NCBI GenBank assembly: GCA_934098705.1
Contig: CAKOPC010000002.1
Coordinates: forward strand, 248,001-312,000
Direction of reading: 5' to 3'
DNA from: an uncultured Bacilli bacterium
Lineage (GTDB): Bacteria; Bacillota_I; Bacilli_A; RF39; UBA660
DNA length: 64,000 nucleotides
Part shown: positions 26,922 through 35,386 of the stretch, one piece after another
Numbering within the stretch: the first letter of the stretch is position 1
How the letters are laid out: each line of letters opens with the position of its first letter
The notes under the pieces: generated by a model
Told to the model about the DNA's origin: nothing
The model's database searches: none
What the model saw: the letters and a program-made list of their open reading frames with translations, nothing else
Program-made: the position numbers and the translations under genes

Positions 26922-28937
26922 ATGAATGAATATGATGAAATAACAGTAAAAAATGAAAATCCACTTTTAAAAATATTAAAATGGACTTTAACAGTTATCC
27001 TAATTATATTACTTGCTATTTTAATAATATTTTTAATAAAAGGATACTCAAATAACAATAATAACAATTTAAATCCTTTATTAAATCAAATTTTTGCAGA
27101 TAATATTGAAAGGATGAAAGATGCTGCTAAAGATTATTACACAGTAGATAGAGTACCTAAAAAAGAAGGGGAAACATTTAAATTAACCTTACAAGAAATG
27201 ATAGATAAAAAGTTAATATTACCATTAACAGATAAAAACGGAAAAATGTGTGATACAACAGCATCATACACAGAAATAACAAAAGTAGGTAATGAGTGGC
27301 AATTAAAAATTAATCTTTCATGTGGAAGTGAAGAAGAATATATAATAGTTTATCTAGGATGTCATGACTATTGTAAAAATTATATATGTGAAAGAGAAGA
27401 TGAAGAAAAACCAAATAACAATAATGGGAATGGAAGCAAAGAATATGATCCATCATGTACTTTAATGGTTGTAAGTGGAACTAAAGGAAGTAATGGTAAA
27501 TATATAAGTGATGTTGTTATTGGATTTAAAAATAAATCTGCAGGAAACGATGCTACAATATCACAATCAGGTGTTGGTGTAAAAACAAATTATAAAAATA
27601 GCACATATACAGTAAAAGACAATGGTACAACAACAGTTTATGGTTACGTTAAAGATACTAATGGTAAAACAGCCGTATGTAGTATTAAAGTAATAAAAAC
27701 AAAAGAAATAAAACCAGCAGTTGGCGATCCATCATGTACCTTAAAAGTTATAAGTGGAACAAAAAATGCAAATGGTACATATAGTGGTAATGTTGTTATA
27801 GGATTTGATAAGAAAAATGCTGGAGCAAATGCTACATTAACAGATTTTGGTGTAGGTAAAGAATTAAATTATGAAAGCTCTACATACACAGTAACAACTG
27901 AAGGAGCAACAACAATATATGGATATGTTAAAAACTCAAGTGGTAAAACAGCCGTATGTAATATTACAATAACAAAACAAGAGTTAGAACCATCATGTAC
28001 CCTAAAAGTTGTAAGTGGAAGCAAAAATAGTGATGGAACATATAAAAGTAATGTTGTTATAGGATTCGATAAGACAAATGCAGGTTCTGGAACATTAATA
28101 GGTAAAGGAATTGGTCTTTCAACTAATTATGAAGATGAAACATATACTGTATCAAGAAATGGTGAACATGTAATATATGGATATGTTAAAAATTCAAATG
28201 GTAAAACAGCTGTATGTAGTATTAAAGTAATAAAAGATACAAGATATGAATATTTATATGAAAAACATTTTGAAAAAGAATATTCAGCTTGGAGTGATTG
28301 GTCTAGTAATAAGACTTATACAGAAAAAGATAATATAATTTTTGGTAAACAAGAATTTATCTGGAATGAGAAAAACGGTCAAAAAGAAATAAAATCTTAT
28401 GAAACAGACAAAAATAGCCCAATTTGGCAAGTAAGACATGATAGAGTAGTAGGAACATATGAAGATTATGTATGTAGTGGCTACACATATTATAGAAGTG
28501 GTGATGTTACATATAGTCTTGGAGAATGGAAATTTAGCCATAGATTAACAAATGTATCAAGCATTCCGGCAGATACTGCGACAACAAGATATGACATTGT
28601 TGATATGGATTATGCAGTATGTAAAAATACATGCACTTCAAAACCAGTTTATATAGTGGATGTTTATGTAAGAACACAAACAGCTAAGACAGAAACAAAA
28701 GAAGAATTAAGTGCAAAATGTAACGTTGTTATAAAAGATGTACCAATATATGGAGATAGAAGAGTACTTACAGGCTTTAATAAAAATGAAATAACTAAAG
28801 TAGAATACTACTATCACACTAAAACAAGAACACTAATAAAAGATGCTTATACCGTAAGTGTATGGTCTGATAGTGATAACGACTTATCATTAATAAATCA
28901 AGGCTATAAATATACAGGAATAAAAAGACAAAAATAA
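26922..28937 (+). CDS. Membrane-anchored surface protein with three cysteine-bracketed repeats
   Basis: This is a 671-residue type II membrane protein with a TM at about 20-40. The first outer part (about 52-155) is pilin-like: AAKDYYTVDRVP, a helix, then paired cysteines. It is followed by an Asn-rich linker and three tandem repeats of about 80 residues (about 177-258, 269-351, 357-438). Each repeat begins PSCTL and ends with GKTAVC, so its two cysteines lie about 74 residues apart and probably form a disulfide. A unique C-terminal region (440-671) has several Trp-Ser motifs (SAWSDWS, SVWSDSDND) and cysteine pairs. Likely a cell-surface or adhesin-like protein; ligand unknown. Confidence 0.7.
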   Translation: MNEYDEITVKNENPLLKILKWTLTVILIILLAILIIFLIKGYSNNNNNNLNPLLNQIFADNIERMKDAAKDYYTVDRVPKKEGETFKLTLQEMIDKKLILPLTDKNGKMCDTTASYTEITKVGNEWQLKINLSCGSEEEYIIVYLGCHDYCKNYICEREDEEKPNNNNGNGSKEYDPSCTLMVVSGTKGSNGKYISDVVIGFKNKSAGNDATISQSGVGVKTNYKNSTYTVKDNGTTTVYGYVKDTNGKTAVCSIKVIKTKEIKPAVGDPSCTLKVISGTKNANGTYSGNVVIGFDKKNAGANATLTDFGVGKELNYESSTYTVTTEGATTIYGYVKNSSGKTAVCNITITKQELEPSCTLKVVSGSKNSDGTYKSNVVIGFDKTNAGSGTLIGKGIGLSTNYEDETYTVSRNGEHVIYGYVKNSNGKTAVCSIKVIKDTRYEYLYEKHFEKEYSAWSDWSSNKTYTEKDNIIFGKQEFIWNEKNGQKEIKSYETDKNSPIWQVRHDRVVGTYEDYVCSGYTYYRSGDVTYSLGEWKFSHRLTNVSSIPADTATTRYDIVDMDYAVCKNTCTSKPVYIVDVYVRTQTAKTETKEELSAKCNVVIKDVPIYGDRRVLTGFNKNEITKVEYYYHTKTRTLIKDAYTVSVWSDSDNDLSLINQGYKYTGIKRQK

Positions 28938-28961
28938 TTAATATTTTATTAGTAAACAATA

Positions 28962-28992
28962 AAAAAATGTGGATAAACTCTACATTTTTTTA
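28962..28992 (+). terminator. Intrinsic terminator
   Basis: A 12-bp stem, AAAAAATGTGGA with TCTACATTTTTT, around a five-base loop, followed by T. Confidence 0.8.
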
Positions 28993-29032
28993 TTATAATT
29001 TATCTTTATTTTACATAAAAGATGTAAAACTT

Positions 29033-29061
29033 TTGAAAATATAGTTAAATTAATGTATACT
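29033..29061 (+). promoter_or_regulatory. Promoter of the HAD-like gene
   Basis: TTGAAA (29033-29038), a 17-base spacer, TATACT (29056-29061). Confidence 0.6.
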
Positions 29062-29078
29062 TTTAGTAGGGTGATGTT

Positions 29079-29573
29079 ATGAAAAACTTATATATTGATT
29101 TTGATGGAGTCATTTTAGACACTATAACCTGTTTATATAAGGATCCATCTTATATAGGTAAAGATAGACCATATGAAGAACAAAATGCTTACTTTTCAAA
29201 TTATCCTTGGGGAAAAATAATAAAAGATGAAAATATTTTATGCGATAGTATTAACGCAATAAAAGAAATAATAGATAGTAATAAATTTAATATAGCTATT
29301 TTAACTCATGTAACAAGCATAAATGAAGCAGTTTTAAAAATAAATTATTTAAGAAAATACTTTGATGATATAACTATCATACCTTGTCCTAAAAGTATAT
29401 CAAAAACTAATATGGTACACACTAAAGATTCTATTTTAGTAGATGATTATAGTGGCAACCTAAGAGAGTGGGAAAGTGAAGGCGGAATAGGAATTAAGTT
29501 TTCTCAAGAAGAAGAGAAAGATTGCGATTTTAAAGTAATAAAAAATTTAAGGGAACTTTTAAAAATATTTTAA
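29079..29573 (+). CDS. HAD-superfamily 5'-nucleotidase-like protein
   Basis: This 164-residue protein begins with YIDFDGVILDT, the DxDG nucleophile motif of HAD phosphatases. It has the motif II Thr in ILTHVTSINEA, the Lys of motif III in CPKSISKTN and the acidic motif IV in ILVDDYSGNLREW, all in the order of the 5'(3')-deoxyribonucleotidase (NT5C-like) branch. It probably dephosphorylates a nucleotide. It is monocistronic; murA follows with its own promoter. Confidence 0.75.
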   Translation: MKNLYIDFDGVILDTITCLYKDPSYIGKDRPYEEQNAYFSNYPWGKIIKDENILCDSINAIKEIIDSNKFNIAILTHVTSINEAVLKINYLRKYFDDITIIPCPKSISKTNMVHTKDSILVDDYSGNLREWESEGGIGIKFSQEEEKDCDFKVIKNLRELLKIF

Positions 29574-29602
29574 TTGACATTTATAAATAGGCATAATATG
29601 AT
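29574..29602 (+). promoter_or_regulatory. Promoter of murA
   Basis: Perfect TTGACA (29574-29579) overlapping the end of the preceding gene region, a 17-base spacer and TATGAT (29597-29602). Confidence 0.65.
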
Positions 29603-29671
29603 TAAGATAAGAACACAAATTTAATAATTTCATATATTAAAGTAGAAAAAGTAGGAAGGAAGTAGTACGTT

Positions 29672-30925
29672 ATGAAACGAATAAAAATAAAGGGAGGATA
29701 CCATCTTACTGGAACAATTAGAATAAGTGGAGCAAAAAATGCTGCAGTTGCACTAATACCAGCTGCTATATTAACAGATGAAGAGGTAACAATATGTAAT
29801 ATTCCAGAAATTTCAGACATAGATTCACTTGAAGTGATTTTAAAATACTTAAATGTTTCTGTAAAAAGAAGTACTGAATCAATGGTTATTAATACTAAAA
29901 ATATGGTAAATAAAGAAATACCAGAAGAAATAGCTAAAAAATTACGTGCCTCTTATTACTTTATGGGAGCATTACTTGCTAAATATAAAAAAGTATCAAT
30001 GTATTTTCCTGGAGGATGCAATATAGGAAAAAGACCAATAGATTTACATTTAAAAGGATTCGAACAAATGGGATGTAAGATAGAATGTGAAGGCGATAAA
30101 TATACAATAACAGCAGATGAACTTAAAGGATGTGTAATAGATTTACCAGTACCAAGTGTTGGAGCAACAATAAATCTTATAATAGCAGCAGTAAAAGCAA
30201 AAGGAGTAACAACTATAAATAATGCTGCCAAAGAGCCTGAAATAATAAATGTTTGTAACATGTTAAAAAATATGGGTGCTAATATAACATTTGAAGGTAC
30301 CAAAACAATTAAAATAGAAGGAGTAGACAAACTTCATCAAGGTTATATTGAAGTGATACCAGACCGTATTGAAGCAGGAACATATGTAATAGTAGGATCC
30401 CTTATAGGAGAAAATCTAAAAATAGATAATATTATTCCAGAACATTTAAAAGCTCTAACAGAAAAATTAATAGAAAGTAATGCCAATATAACTATAAATC
30501 AAGACAATATTGTCTGTAAAAAAGAAGAAAACCTTAAGAAAAATGATATAAAAACGTATTATTACCCAGGTTTTCCAACAGATTTACAACAACCATTTTC
30601 AGTATTTTTAACTAAGTGTGAAGGTTTATCAACAATCGAAGAAACCATATGGGAAAATAGATATATGCACGTTCCATATCTAAATGAAATGGGAGCAAAT
30701 ATAGAAGTAGAAGGGAAAATATGTAAAATAAAAGGCAAAACATCATTGACAGGAAAACATGTTAAAGCAACTGACTTAAGAGGCGGAGCATCCCTTGTTG
30801 TTGCAGGTCTTATAGCAGATGGCGAAACAATAATAGATGAAGCAGATCACATACTAAGAGGATATGATGAAATAATTGAAAAATTAAAAAATGTTGGTGC
30901 TAAAATAGAAATGGAAGAAATATAA
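29672..30925 (+). CDS. murA: UDP-N-acetylglucosamine 1-carboxyvinyltransferase
   Basis: MurA transfers enolpyruvate to UDP-GlcNAc, the first committed step of peptidoglycan synthesis. The 417-residue protein has the SGAKNA substrate motif (K22-N23) and the catalytic loop PGGCNIGKRPIDLH, with the nucleophilic cysteine at residue 116, so it should be fosfomycin-sensitive by mechanism. Other conserved parts are RLEAGT-like DRIEAGTYVIVG and LRGGASLVVAGL. In Bacillus murAA lies beside ywmB, spoIID and spoIIQ; here spoIIQ is about 1.7 kb downstream. Confidence 0.96.
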   Translation: MKRIKIKGGYHLTGTIRISGAKNAAVALIPAAILTDEEVTICNIPEISDIDSLEVILKYLNVSVKRSTESMVINTKNMVNKEIPEEIAKKLRASYYFMGALLAKYKKVSMYFPGGCNIGKRPIDLHLKGFEQMGCKIECEGDKYTITADELKGCVIDLPVPSVGATINLIIAAVKAKGVTTINNAAKEPEIINVCNMLKNMGANITFEGTKTIKIEGVDKLHQGYIEVIPDRIEAGTYVIVGSLIGENLKIDNIIPEHLKALTEKLIESNANITINQDNIVCKKEENLKKNDIKTYYYPGFPTDLQQPFSVFLTKCEGLSTIEETIWENRYMHVPYLNEMGANIEVEGKICKIKGKTSLTGKHVKATDLRGGASLVVAGLIADGETIIDEADHILRGYDEIIEKLKNVGAKIEMEEI

Positions 30926-30949
30926 ATAGAGTATAAGCTCTATTTTTTT
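30924..30949 (+). terminator. Terminator after murA
   Basis: AAATAGAG (30924-30931) pairs with CTCTATTT (30938-30945), T run to 30949. It overlaps the murA stop codon and sits just before the next Shine-Dalgarno sequence, so some read-through is likely. Confidence 0.65.
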
Positions 30950-30960
30950 GAGGTGAAAAT

Positions 30961-31527
30961 ATGAAAAAAATAATTTTTTTATTAATTGTAACTATAACTA
31001 TTTTTATAACCTATAAATCCTTTTATAAAAAAAGCATTAAAATATTATCTTTAGGAGATACTAAAATAGAAAATATAGATATAAAAAATGTTAAAAACTA
31101 CAAAAATATAACCTATGATACTATAAAAATAACAGAGTTAACAAGTAATATATATAATAATAAACAAAGTATAAAAACAAATCTTGCAAAAAGTAGTATC
31201 TTATTTTTAAGTGTAGGAAAAGATGATATAAAAAACATATTAAATAATAGTAATAACCATATAAATATATATAATGAAATAGATGATATTATAAAAAACT
31301 ATAAAGAATTAATAACACAGGTAAAAAAATATGCAAGAGGTAAAATAATTGTTTTAGGTGTATACGAAAAAGACATAGATAAAAAATACCTAAAATATTT
31401 TAACAATGAATTAAAGTACATTTTAGATGACGATATCTATTACATAGACTTTAATAAATACTTAAATTATTCAAAAACTAAAAAAGAAATTATAAATATA
31501 TACTTAAATAATGGTCTTATTTATTAA
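30961..31527 (+). CDS. Membrane-anchored SGNH-hydrolase-like protein
   Basis: This 188-residue protein has an N-terminal signal anchor (about 3-20). The mature part begins ILSLGDTKIENIDI, resembling block I of SGNH/GDSL hydrolases with Thr in place of the catalytic Ser (GDT instead of GDS). It later has FLSVGKDDI, resembling the GxND block III. No clear DxxH block V is seen near the end. It looks like a diverged, perhaps inactive, envelope SGNH fold. GAGGTG precedes the ATG. Confidence 0.5.
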   Translation: MKKIIFLLIVTITIFITYKSFYKKSIKILSLGDTKIENIDIKNVKNYKNITYDTIKITELTSNIYNNKQSIKTNLAKSSILFLSVGKDDIKNILNNSNNHINIYNEIDDIIKNYKELITQVKKYARGKIIVLGVYEKDIDKKYLKYFNNELKYILDDDIYYIDFNKYLNYSKTKKEIINIYLNNGLIY

Positions 31528-31554
31528 AAACATAAATAAAAAGTCCTAAAACAC

Positions 31555-31583
31555 TTGCAAAATTTATAAAAATTTGATACAAT
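31555..31583 (+). promoter_or_regulatory. Promoter of rpmE
   Basis: TTGCAA (31555-31560), a 17-base spacer, TACAAT (31578-31583). Confidence 0.65.
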
Positions 31584-31603
31584 ACTTAAGAAATTTATTA
31601 TCT

Positions 31604-31621
31604 ATGACAAAGTTTTGTCAT
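31604..31621 (+). promoter_or_regulatory. Palindromic hairpin in the rpmE leader
   Basis: ATGACAAA (31604-31611) and TTTGTCAT (31614-31621) form a near-perfect palindrome just upstream of the Shine-Dalgarno sequence. Some bacteria control L31 through a leader element. That role here is only inferred from position. Confidence 0.4.
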
Positions 31622-31642
31622 GGCGGAAAGGAAGCAAGAGTA

Positions 31643-31843
31643 ATGAAAAAAGGAATACATAAGGAATATAAAGATACAAAATTCATTTGTAACTGTGGAA
31701 ATACTTTTACTGCCAAAAGTTTAAAAGAAGAAGTACATTTAGATGTTTGTTCTAAATGTCATCCATTTTATACAGGTAAACAAAGTACAAAAAATTCTGC
31801 AGGTAATGTAGAAAAATTCAATAAGAAGTATGGTTTAAATTAA
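31643..31843 (+). CDS. rpmE: 50S ribosomal protein bL31, zinc-binding form
   Basis: This 66-residue protein starts MKKGIHKEYKDTKFICNCGN and has the four zinc cysteines (C-N-C near residues 17-19 and VCSKC near 36-40) followed by HPFYTGKQ, so it is the zinc-containing (C+) paralogue. I use ATG 31643, eight bases after AAAGGAAG, because translations starting further upstream add a non-family N-terminus that overlaps the promoter and leader hairpin. Confidence 0.95.
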   Translation: MKKGIHKEYKDTKFICNCGNTFTAKSLKEEVHLDVCSKCHPFYTGKQSTKNSAGNVEKFNKKYGLN

Positions 31844-31866
31844 GAAACTTAAGGTTTCTTTTTTTT
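31842..31866 (+). terminator. Terminator after rpmE
   Basis: AAGAAAC (31842-31848) pairs with GTTTCTT (31854-31860), then six T. It overlaps the rpmE stop codon. Confidence 0.75.
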
Positions 31867-31912
31867 ATTATTTGATATATAATTATATTGTTATAAGGAG
31901 GCAAAATATAAT

Positions 31913-32362
31913 ATGAAAGTAGGACTAGTAGCAGATCATCGTGGTTATAAACTAAAAGAAGTATTAAAACTTTATTTACAAGAAAAAGGTTATGAAATAA
32001 TAGATTTAGGAACCAATAACTTTGAAAGAGTAGACTACCCATTACTTGCAGAATCACTATGTAAAAAAATAACAGAAAAAGAAGTAGATTATGGTATAGC
32101 ACTTTGTGGAACAGGAATTGGTATGAGTATAGCATGTAACAAAGTAAATGGTATAATATGTGGTAAGATAAGTACTATTAAAGAAGCTAAATTATGTAAA
32201 GAACATAATAACTGTAATGTTATAGCAATGAGTGGAAAAATTAATAAAATAAAAGCTAAAATAATGGTAACAAGATTCTTAAAATCAAAACCAATAGAAG
32301 AAGAACCATATATAACAAGAAATAGACAACTTAAAGAGATTGAAGAAAGAAATAGTAAATAA
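31913..32362 (+). CDS. rpiB: Ribose-5-phosphate isomerase B
   Basis: RpiB interconverts ribose 5-phosphate and ribulose 5-phosphate in the pentose phosphate pathway. This 149-residue protein has the family motifs VGLVADHRGYKLKE, VDYPLLAESL, and the phosphate/catalytic loop GIALCGTGIGMSIACNKV with its cysteine. AAGGAGG precedes the ATG. Its stop codon overlaps the start of the DUF1146 gene (TAATG). Confidence 0.93.
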   Translation: MKVGLVADHRGYKLKEVLKLYLQEKGYEIIDLGTNNFERVDYPLLAESLCKKITEKEVDYGIALCGTGIGMSIACNKVNGIICGKISTIKEAKLCKEHNNCNVIAMSGKINKIKAKIMVTRFLKSKPIEEEPYITRNRQLKEIEERNSK

Positions 32363-32559
32363 TGAATCCTAAAGCATATTTATATTTTATAGTAGCAATA
32401 TTTGTTATCTTTTCCCTTGACTCTATAAATATAAATAATATTTTTAAAAAAAATAAAAATTTACAAGCCAAACTATTTTATTTTTTCTTAGCTTTTTGTA
32501 TGATTTACTTAATTACTAATTTTATTTATGATTTAACAGAAACATTTAATTTATTTTAG
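32362..32559 (+). CDS. ywzB: DUF1146 (YwzB-like) two-TM protein
   Basis: This 65-residue protein has two membrane segments (about 7-23 and 41-60) separated by a short basic loop, matching the DUF1146/YwzB family. In Bacillus ywzB lies just before murAA, spoIID, spoIIQ and mbl; here it is followed by spoIIQ and mbl. The function is unknown, but the neighbourhood links it to envelope or sporulation genes. It is translationally coupled to rpiB. Confidence 0.75.
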   Translation: MNPKAYLYFIVAIFVIFSLDSININNIFKKNKNLQAKLFYFFLAFCMIYLITNFIYDLTETFNLF

Positions 32560-32566
32560 TATAAAA

Positions 32567-32605
32567 ACCTCATTTTAGTTAATAATTAAAATGAGGTGAT
32601 TTTTT
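32567..32605 (+). promoter_or_regulatory. Terminator-like hairpin that buries the spoIIQ Shine-Dalgarno sequence
   Basis: ACCTCATTTTA (32567-32577) pairs perfectly over 11 bp with TAAAATGAGGT (32587-32597), possibly extended inward. The right arm contains the GAGG of the spoIIQ ribosome-binding site (GAGGTGAT), and a six-T run (32600-32605) leads straight into the ATG. It can act as a terminator for rpiB-ywzB and as a translation block for spoIIQ on read-through mRNA. Confidence 0.7.
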
Positions 32606-33241
32606 ATGGTTAAAAGAAGATTAAAACCATTTGTAATGCCAAGTTTATATATAATGTGTGTTGTAGCATTTTTACTATTTACATTTTTACTTTCTAAATC
32701 TTTACTTGTTGCAGAAGAAATAGAAGCTAAAAATTATGTATATGTATCAAGTGAAATACTTATGGATGATGTAGTACCAGTTATAAAAACAATAAATAAA
32801 AATATTGTAAAACCATTTACAGATAATAATGTAAAATTAGTTAAAAGTTTTTATGACTATAAAAAAGATGCAAAAAGTCAAGAAGATTCTTTAATATATT
32901 ATAATGATACATACATACAAAGTACTGGAGTATCATATAGTGCCACTAATATGTTTAACTGTATGGCAGTACTTGATGGAGAAGTTATAAAAGTAAAAGA
33001 AGATGATATCGTAGGTAAAACTGTTATAGTAAAACATAATACGGAACTTATAAGTGTTTATCAAAGTCTTGGAGAAGTATCAGTAAAAGAAAATGATAAA
33101 ATAAATCAAGGAGATATTATAGGAACAAGTGGTGTAAATGAAGCAGAAAGTGATTTAGGAAATCATTTACATTTTGAACTTATATATAAAAATGAAGCAA
33201 TAAATCCAGAAGATTATTATGGCAAAACTTTAGGAGAGTAA
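32606..33241 (+). CDS. spoIIQ: SpoIIQ-like M23-fold protein lacking the zinc-binding HxxxD
   Basis: This 211-residue protein has one N-terminal TM (about 14-37) and an extracytoplasmic LytM fold (about 105-205). The stretch TELISVYQSLGEVSVKENDK is strikingly like Bacillus SpoIIQ. HLHFEL (the second zinc motif) is kept. At the position of the first ligand the sequence reads STGVSYSATNMFN, so the HxxxD pair is lost, as in Bacillus SpoIIQ, which is a structural partner of SpoIIIAH in the engulfment channel. The order ywzB-spoIIQ-mbl matches Bacillus with spoIID and spoIIID missing. A generic divisome M23 pseudo-enzyme is the alternative. Confidence 0.82.
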   Translation: MVKRRLKPFVMPSLYIMCVVAFLLFTFLLSKSLLVAEEIEAKNYVYVSSEILMDDVVPVIKTINKNIVKPFTDNNVKLVKSFYDYKKDAKSQEDSLIYYNDTYIQSTGVSYSATNMFNCMAVLDGEVIKVKEDDIVGKTVIVKHNTELISVYQSLGEVSVKENDKINQGDIIGTSGVNEAESDLGNHLHFELIYKNEAINPEDYYGKTLGE

Positions 33242-33245
33242 CAAA

Positions 33246-34232
33246 ATGTTTAGAAAAGATATAGGAATTGATTTAGGAACAGTTAATATCTTAGTTTATG
33301 TAAAAGGCGAAGGCGTTGTTTTAAATGAACCAAGTATGGTTGTAATAGATGAAGAAACAAAAAGACCAATAGCATATGGTATTGAAGCAAGTGAAATGTT
33401 AGGTAGAACACCAGGTAAAATAAAAGTTGTAAAACCAATGAAAGATGGAGTTATTGCAGACTTTGAAACAACTGGTATGTTACTTGACTACTTACTTAGG
33501 AAATTAAAAATAAAAGGTTCATTTGTAAAACCAAGGATATTAATATGTTGTCCATCAAATATAACAGAAGTTGAAAAAAGTGCTATAGCAGATGCCGCAA
33601 TGCGTACTGGAGCAAAAAAAGTATTCATTGAAGAAGAACCAAAAGTTGCCGCTATAGGAGCAGGACTTGATATATCAAAACCTATTGCCAATATGGTTGT
33701 TGATATAGGAGGAGGTACAACTGATATAGCAGTATTATCCCTTGGAAATATTGTAACAAGTGCTTCAATAAAAACAGCAGGAAATACCTTTGATACAGAC
33801 ATAATAAATTATATAAAAGATAAATATAAATTATTAATAGGAGAAAAAACAGCAGAGAGAATAAAAATGACAATAGGAACAGTAAAAGAAGGTAAAGAAA
33901 AAGAAAAAATGGATGTAAGAGGAAGAGATTTGGTAGGAGGTCTTCCAAAAACAATAACTATAGATAGTAATGAAGTAGCACTTGCTTTAAAAGAAAGTAT
34001 AGAAAAAATAACTGCTATGGTAAAACAAGTATTAGAACAAACTCCCCCAGAACTTTCAGCAGATATAATAGAAAAAGGAATTGTTTTAACTGGCGGAGGA
34101 GCATTACTTAAAGGACTATGTGAGTATTTAGAAGAAAAATTAGAAGTACCAGTTTTTAAAGCAGAAGAACCATTAACTTGTGTTGCTGAAGGAACGGGAG
34201 TATTACTTGATAAACTGCATTATGTTGATTAA
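33246..34232 (+). CDS. mreB: MreB/Mbl rod-shape actin homologue
   Basis: This 328-residue bacterial actin organises cell-wall elongation. Seen directly: the phosphate-1 loop DIGIDLGTVNILVYV, the phosphate-2 loop VVDIGGGTTDIAVLS, the adenosine loop IVLTGGGALLKGL, and RPRILICCPSNITEVEK-like KPRILICCPSN. Position after spoIIQ corresponds to mbl in Bacillus, so Mbl is the closer assignment. No mreC or mreD follows. Four bases separate it from spoIIQ. Rod or elongated cell shape is implied. Confidence 0.95.
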   Translation: MFRKDIGIDLGTVNILVYVKGEGVVLNEPSMVVIDEETKRPIAYGIEASEMLGRTPGKIKVVKPMKDGVIADFETTGMLLDYLLRKLKIKGSFVKPRILICCPSNITEVEKSAIADAAMRTGAKKVFIEEEPKVAAIGAGLDISKPIANMVVDIGGGTTDIAVLSLGNIVTSASIKTAGNTFDTDIINYIKDKYKLLIGEKTAERIKMTIGTVKEGKEKEKMDVRGRDLVGGLPKTITIDSNEVALALKESIEKITAMVKQVLEQTPPELSADIIEKGIVLTGGGALLKGLCEYLEEKLEVPVFKAEEPLTCVAEGTGVLLDKLHYVD

Positions 34233-34253
34233 TAACTAAGAAAATGTTATAAT
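34225..34253 (+). promoter_or_regulatory. Promoter of the TagO-like gene
   Basis: TTGATT (34225-34230, inside the end of mreB), a 17-base spacer, TATAAT (34248-34253). Confidence 0.7.
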
Positions 34254-34271
34254 TAACTAAGGTGGTTAAAA

Positions 34272-35333
34272 ATGATTCAAAATATAGACTTAAATAATAT
34301 TACACACATATTACTTATAATTGTAACATGTATGATATTTACACTTATAATAACATTTTATATAAAAAAAATTGCATTTCATATAAAAGCTTTAGATATT
34401 CCAAATGAAAGAAAGGTACATACAAAACCTATGCCTAGACTTGGCGGACTTGGAATATTTTTAGGCTTTTTATTTGGTTATATGTTATTTGGAGTACAAA
34501 GTCTACAAATGAATTCAATTCTTATAGGAAGCTTTTTAATAGTTCTTTTAGGAGTAATGGATGATATAAAACCACTGGATGCTAAAACAAAGTTTCTAGG
34601 ACAAATACTAGCAACTTGTGTATTAATATTTTATGGAGATATATTATTAACAAAAATTAGTCTATATGGATTAACTATAAATTTTGGTATTTTATCATAC
34701 CCTATAACAATATTTTTTGTTCTTTCTTGCATAAACATTATAAATTTAATAGATGGACTTGATGGTCTATCAAGTGGCACATGTTCTATATTTTATGCAA
34801 CTATAGGAATAATTGCCTTTATGAAAGGTAGTACTAACATATTACCAATTACCTTATCATTTATAATGTTAGGGTCAACTCTTGGATTTTTATATCACAA
34901 TTTTTACCCCGCAAAAATATTTTCTGGAGATTCAGGCTCGATGTTCCAAGGTTTCATGATAGCAGTAATATCACTTTTAGGATTTAAAACAACAGCATTT
35001 ATTTCATTTTTTGTACCAGTTTTAATTCTTGGTATACCAATACTAGATACACTATTTGCTATAATAAGAAGAACTATAAAACATCAAAAAATATATTTAC
35101 CAGACAAATGTCATTTACATCATCAACTGTTAAATATGGGATTATCTCATAGGAATACAGTTCTTGCCATATATGCTATGGATATGTTATTTGCATTTGC
35201 ATCAATTATTTACACTACTAAAGATAAAATTTTAGGTAAATATATATACGTTGCACTATTTTTACTTGTCATATGGATAGTGTCACGAACAAGCATAATT
35301 AAGGATAAAAAAGTATCCAAAAATAAAGAATAA
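34272..35333 (+). CDS. tagO: Undecaprenyl-phosphate GlcNAc-1-phosphate transferase (TagO/WecA family)
   Basis: This enzyme transfers a sugar-1-phosphate from a UDP-sugar to undecaprenyl phosphate, starting wall teichoic acid or surface polysaccharide synthesis. The 353-residue protein has about ten membrane segments and the MraY/WecA superfamily catalytic loops: VHTKPMPRLGGLGIF, VMDD (95-98), NLIDGLDGL (158-166), GDSGS (219-223) and the His-rich DKCHLHHQLL. The His-rich loop favours WecA/TagO over MraY. No other tag genes are adjacent. Own promoter and terminator. Confidence 0.85.
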   Translation: MIQNIDLNNITHILLIIVTCMIFTLIITFYIKKIAFHIKALDIPNERKVHTKPMPRLGGLGIFLGFLFGYMLFGVQSLQMNSILIGSFLIVLLGVMDDIKPLDAKTKFLGQILATCVLIFYGDILLTKISLYGLTINFGILSYPITIFFVLSCINIINLIDGLDGLSSGTCSIFYATIGIIAFMKGSTNILPITLSFIMLGSTLGFLYHNFYPAKIFSGDSGSMFQGFMIAVISLLGFKTTAFISFFVPVLILGIPILDTLFAIIRRTIKHQKIYLPDKCHLHHQLLNMGLSHRNTVLAIYAMDMLFAFASIIYTTKDKILGKYIYVALFLLVIWIVSRTSIIKDKKVSKNKE

Positions 35334-35365
35334 AGTGAACCTAAAATTAATAGTTCACTTTTTTT
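35332..35365 (+). terminator. Intrinsic terminator
   Basis: AAAGTGAAC (35332-35340) pairs with GTTCACTTT (35353-35361), followed by T to 35365. Confidence 0.8.
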
Positions 35366-35386
35366 ACCATTTGTATTACAATAAAA

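Noticed and set aside
27450..28240. Possible DNA repeat array or CRISPR
   Set aside because: The periodicity of about 80 codons is coding, with amino-acid conservation and no short identical repeats and spacers.
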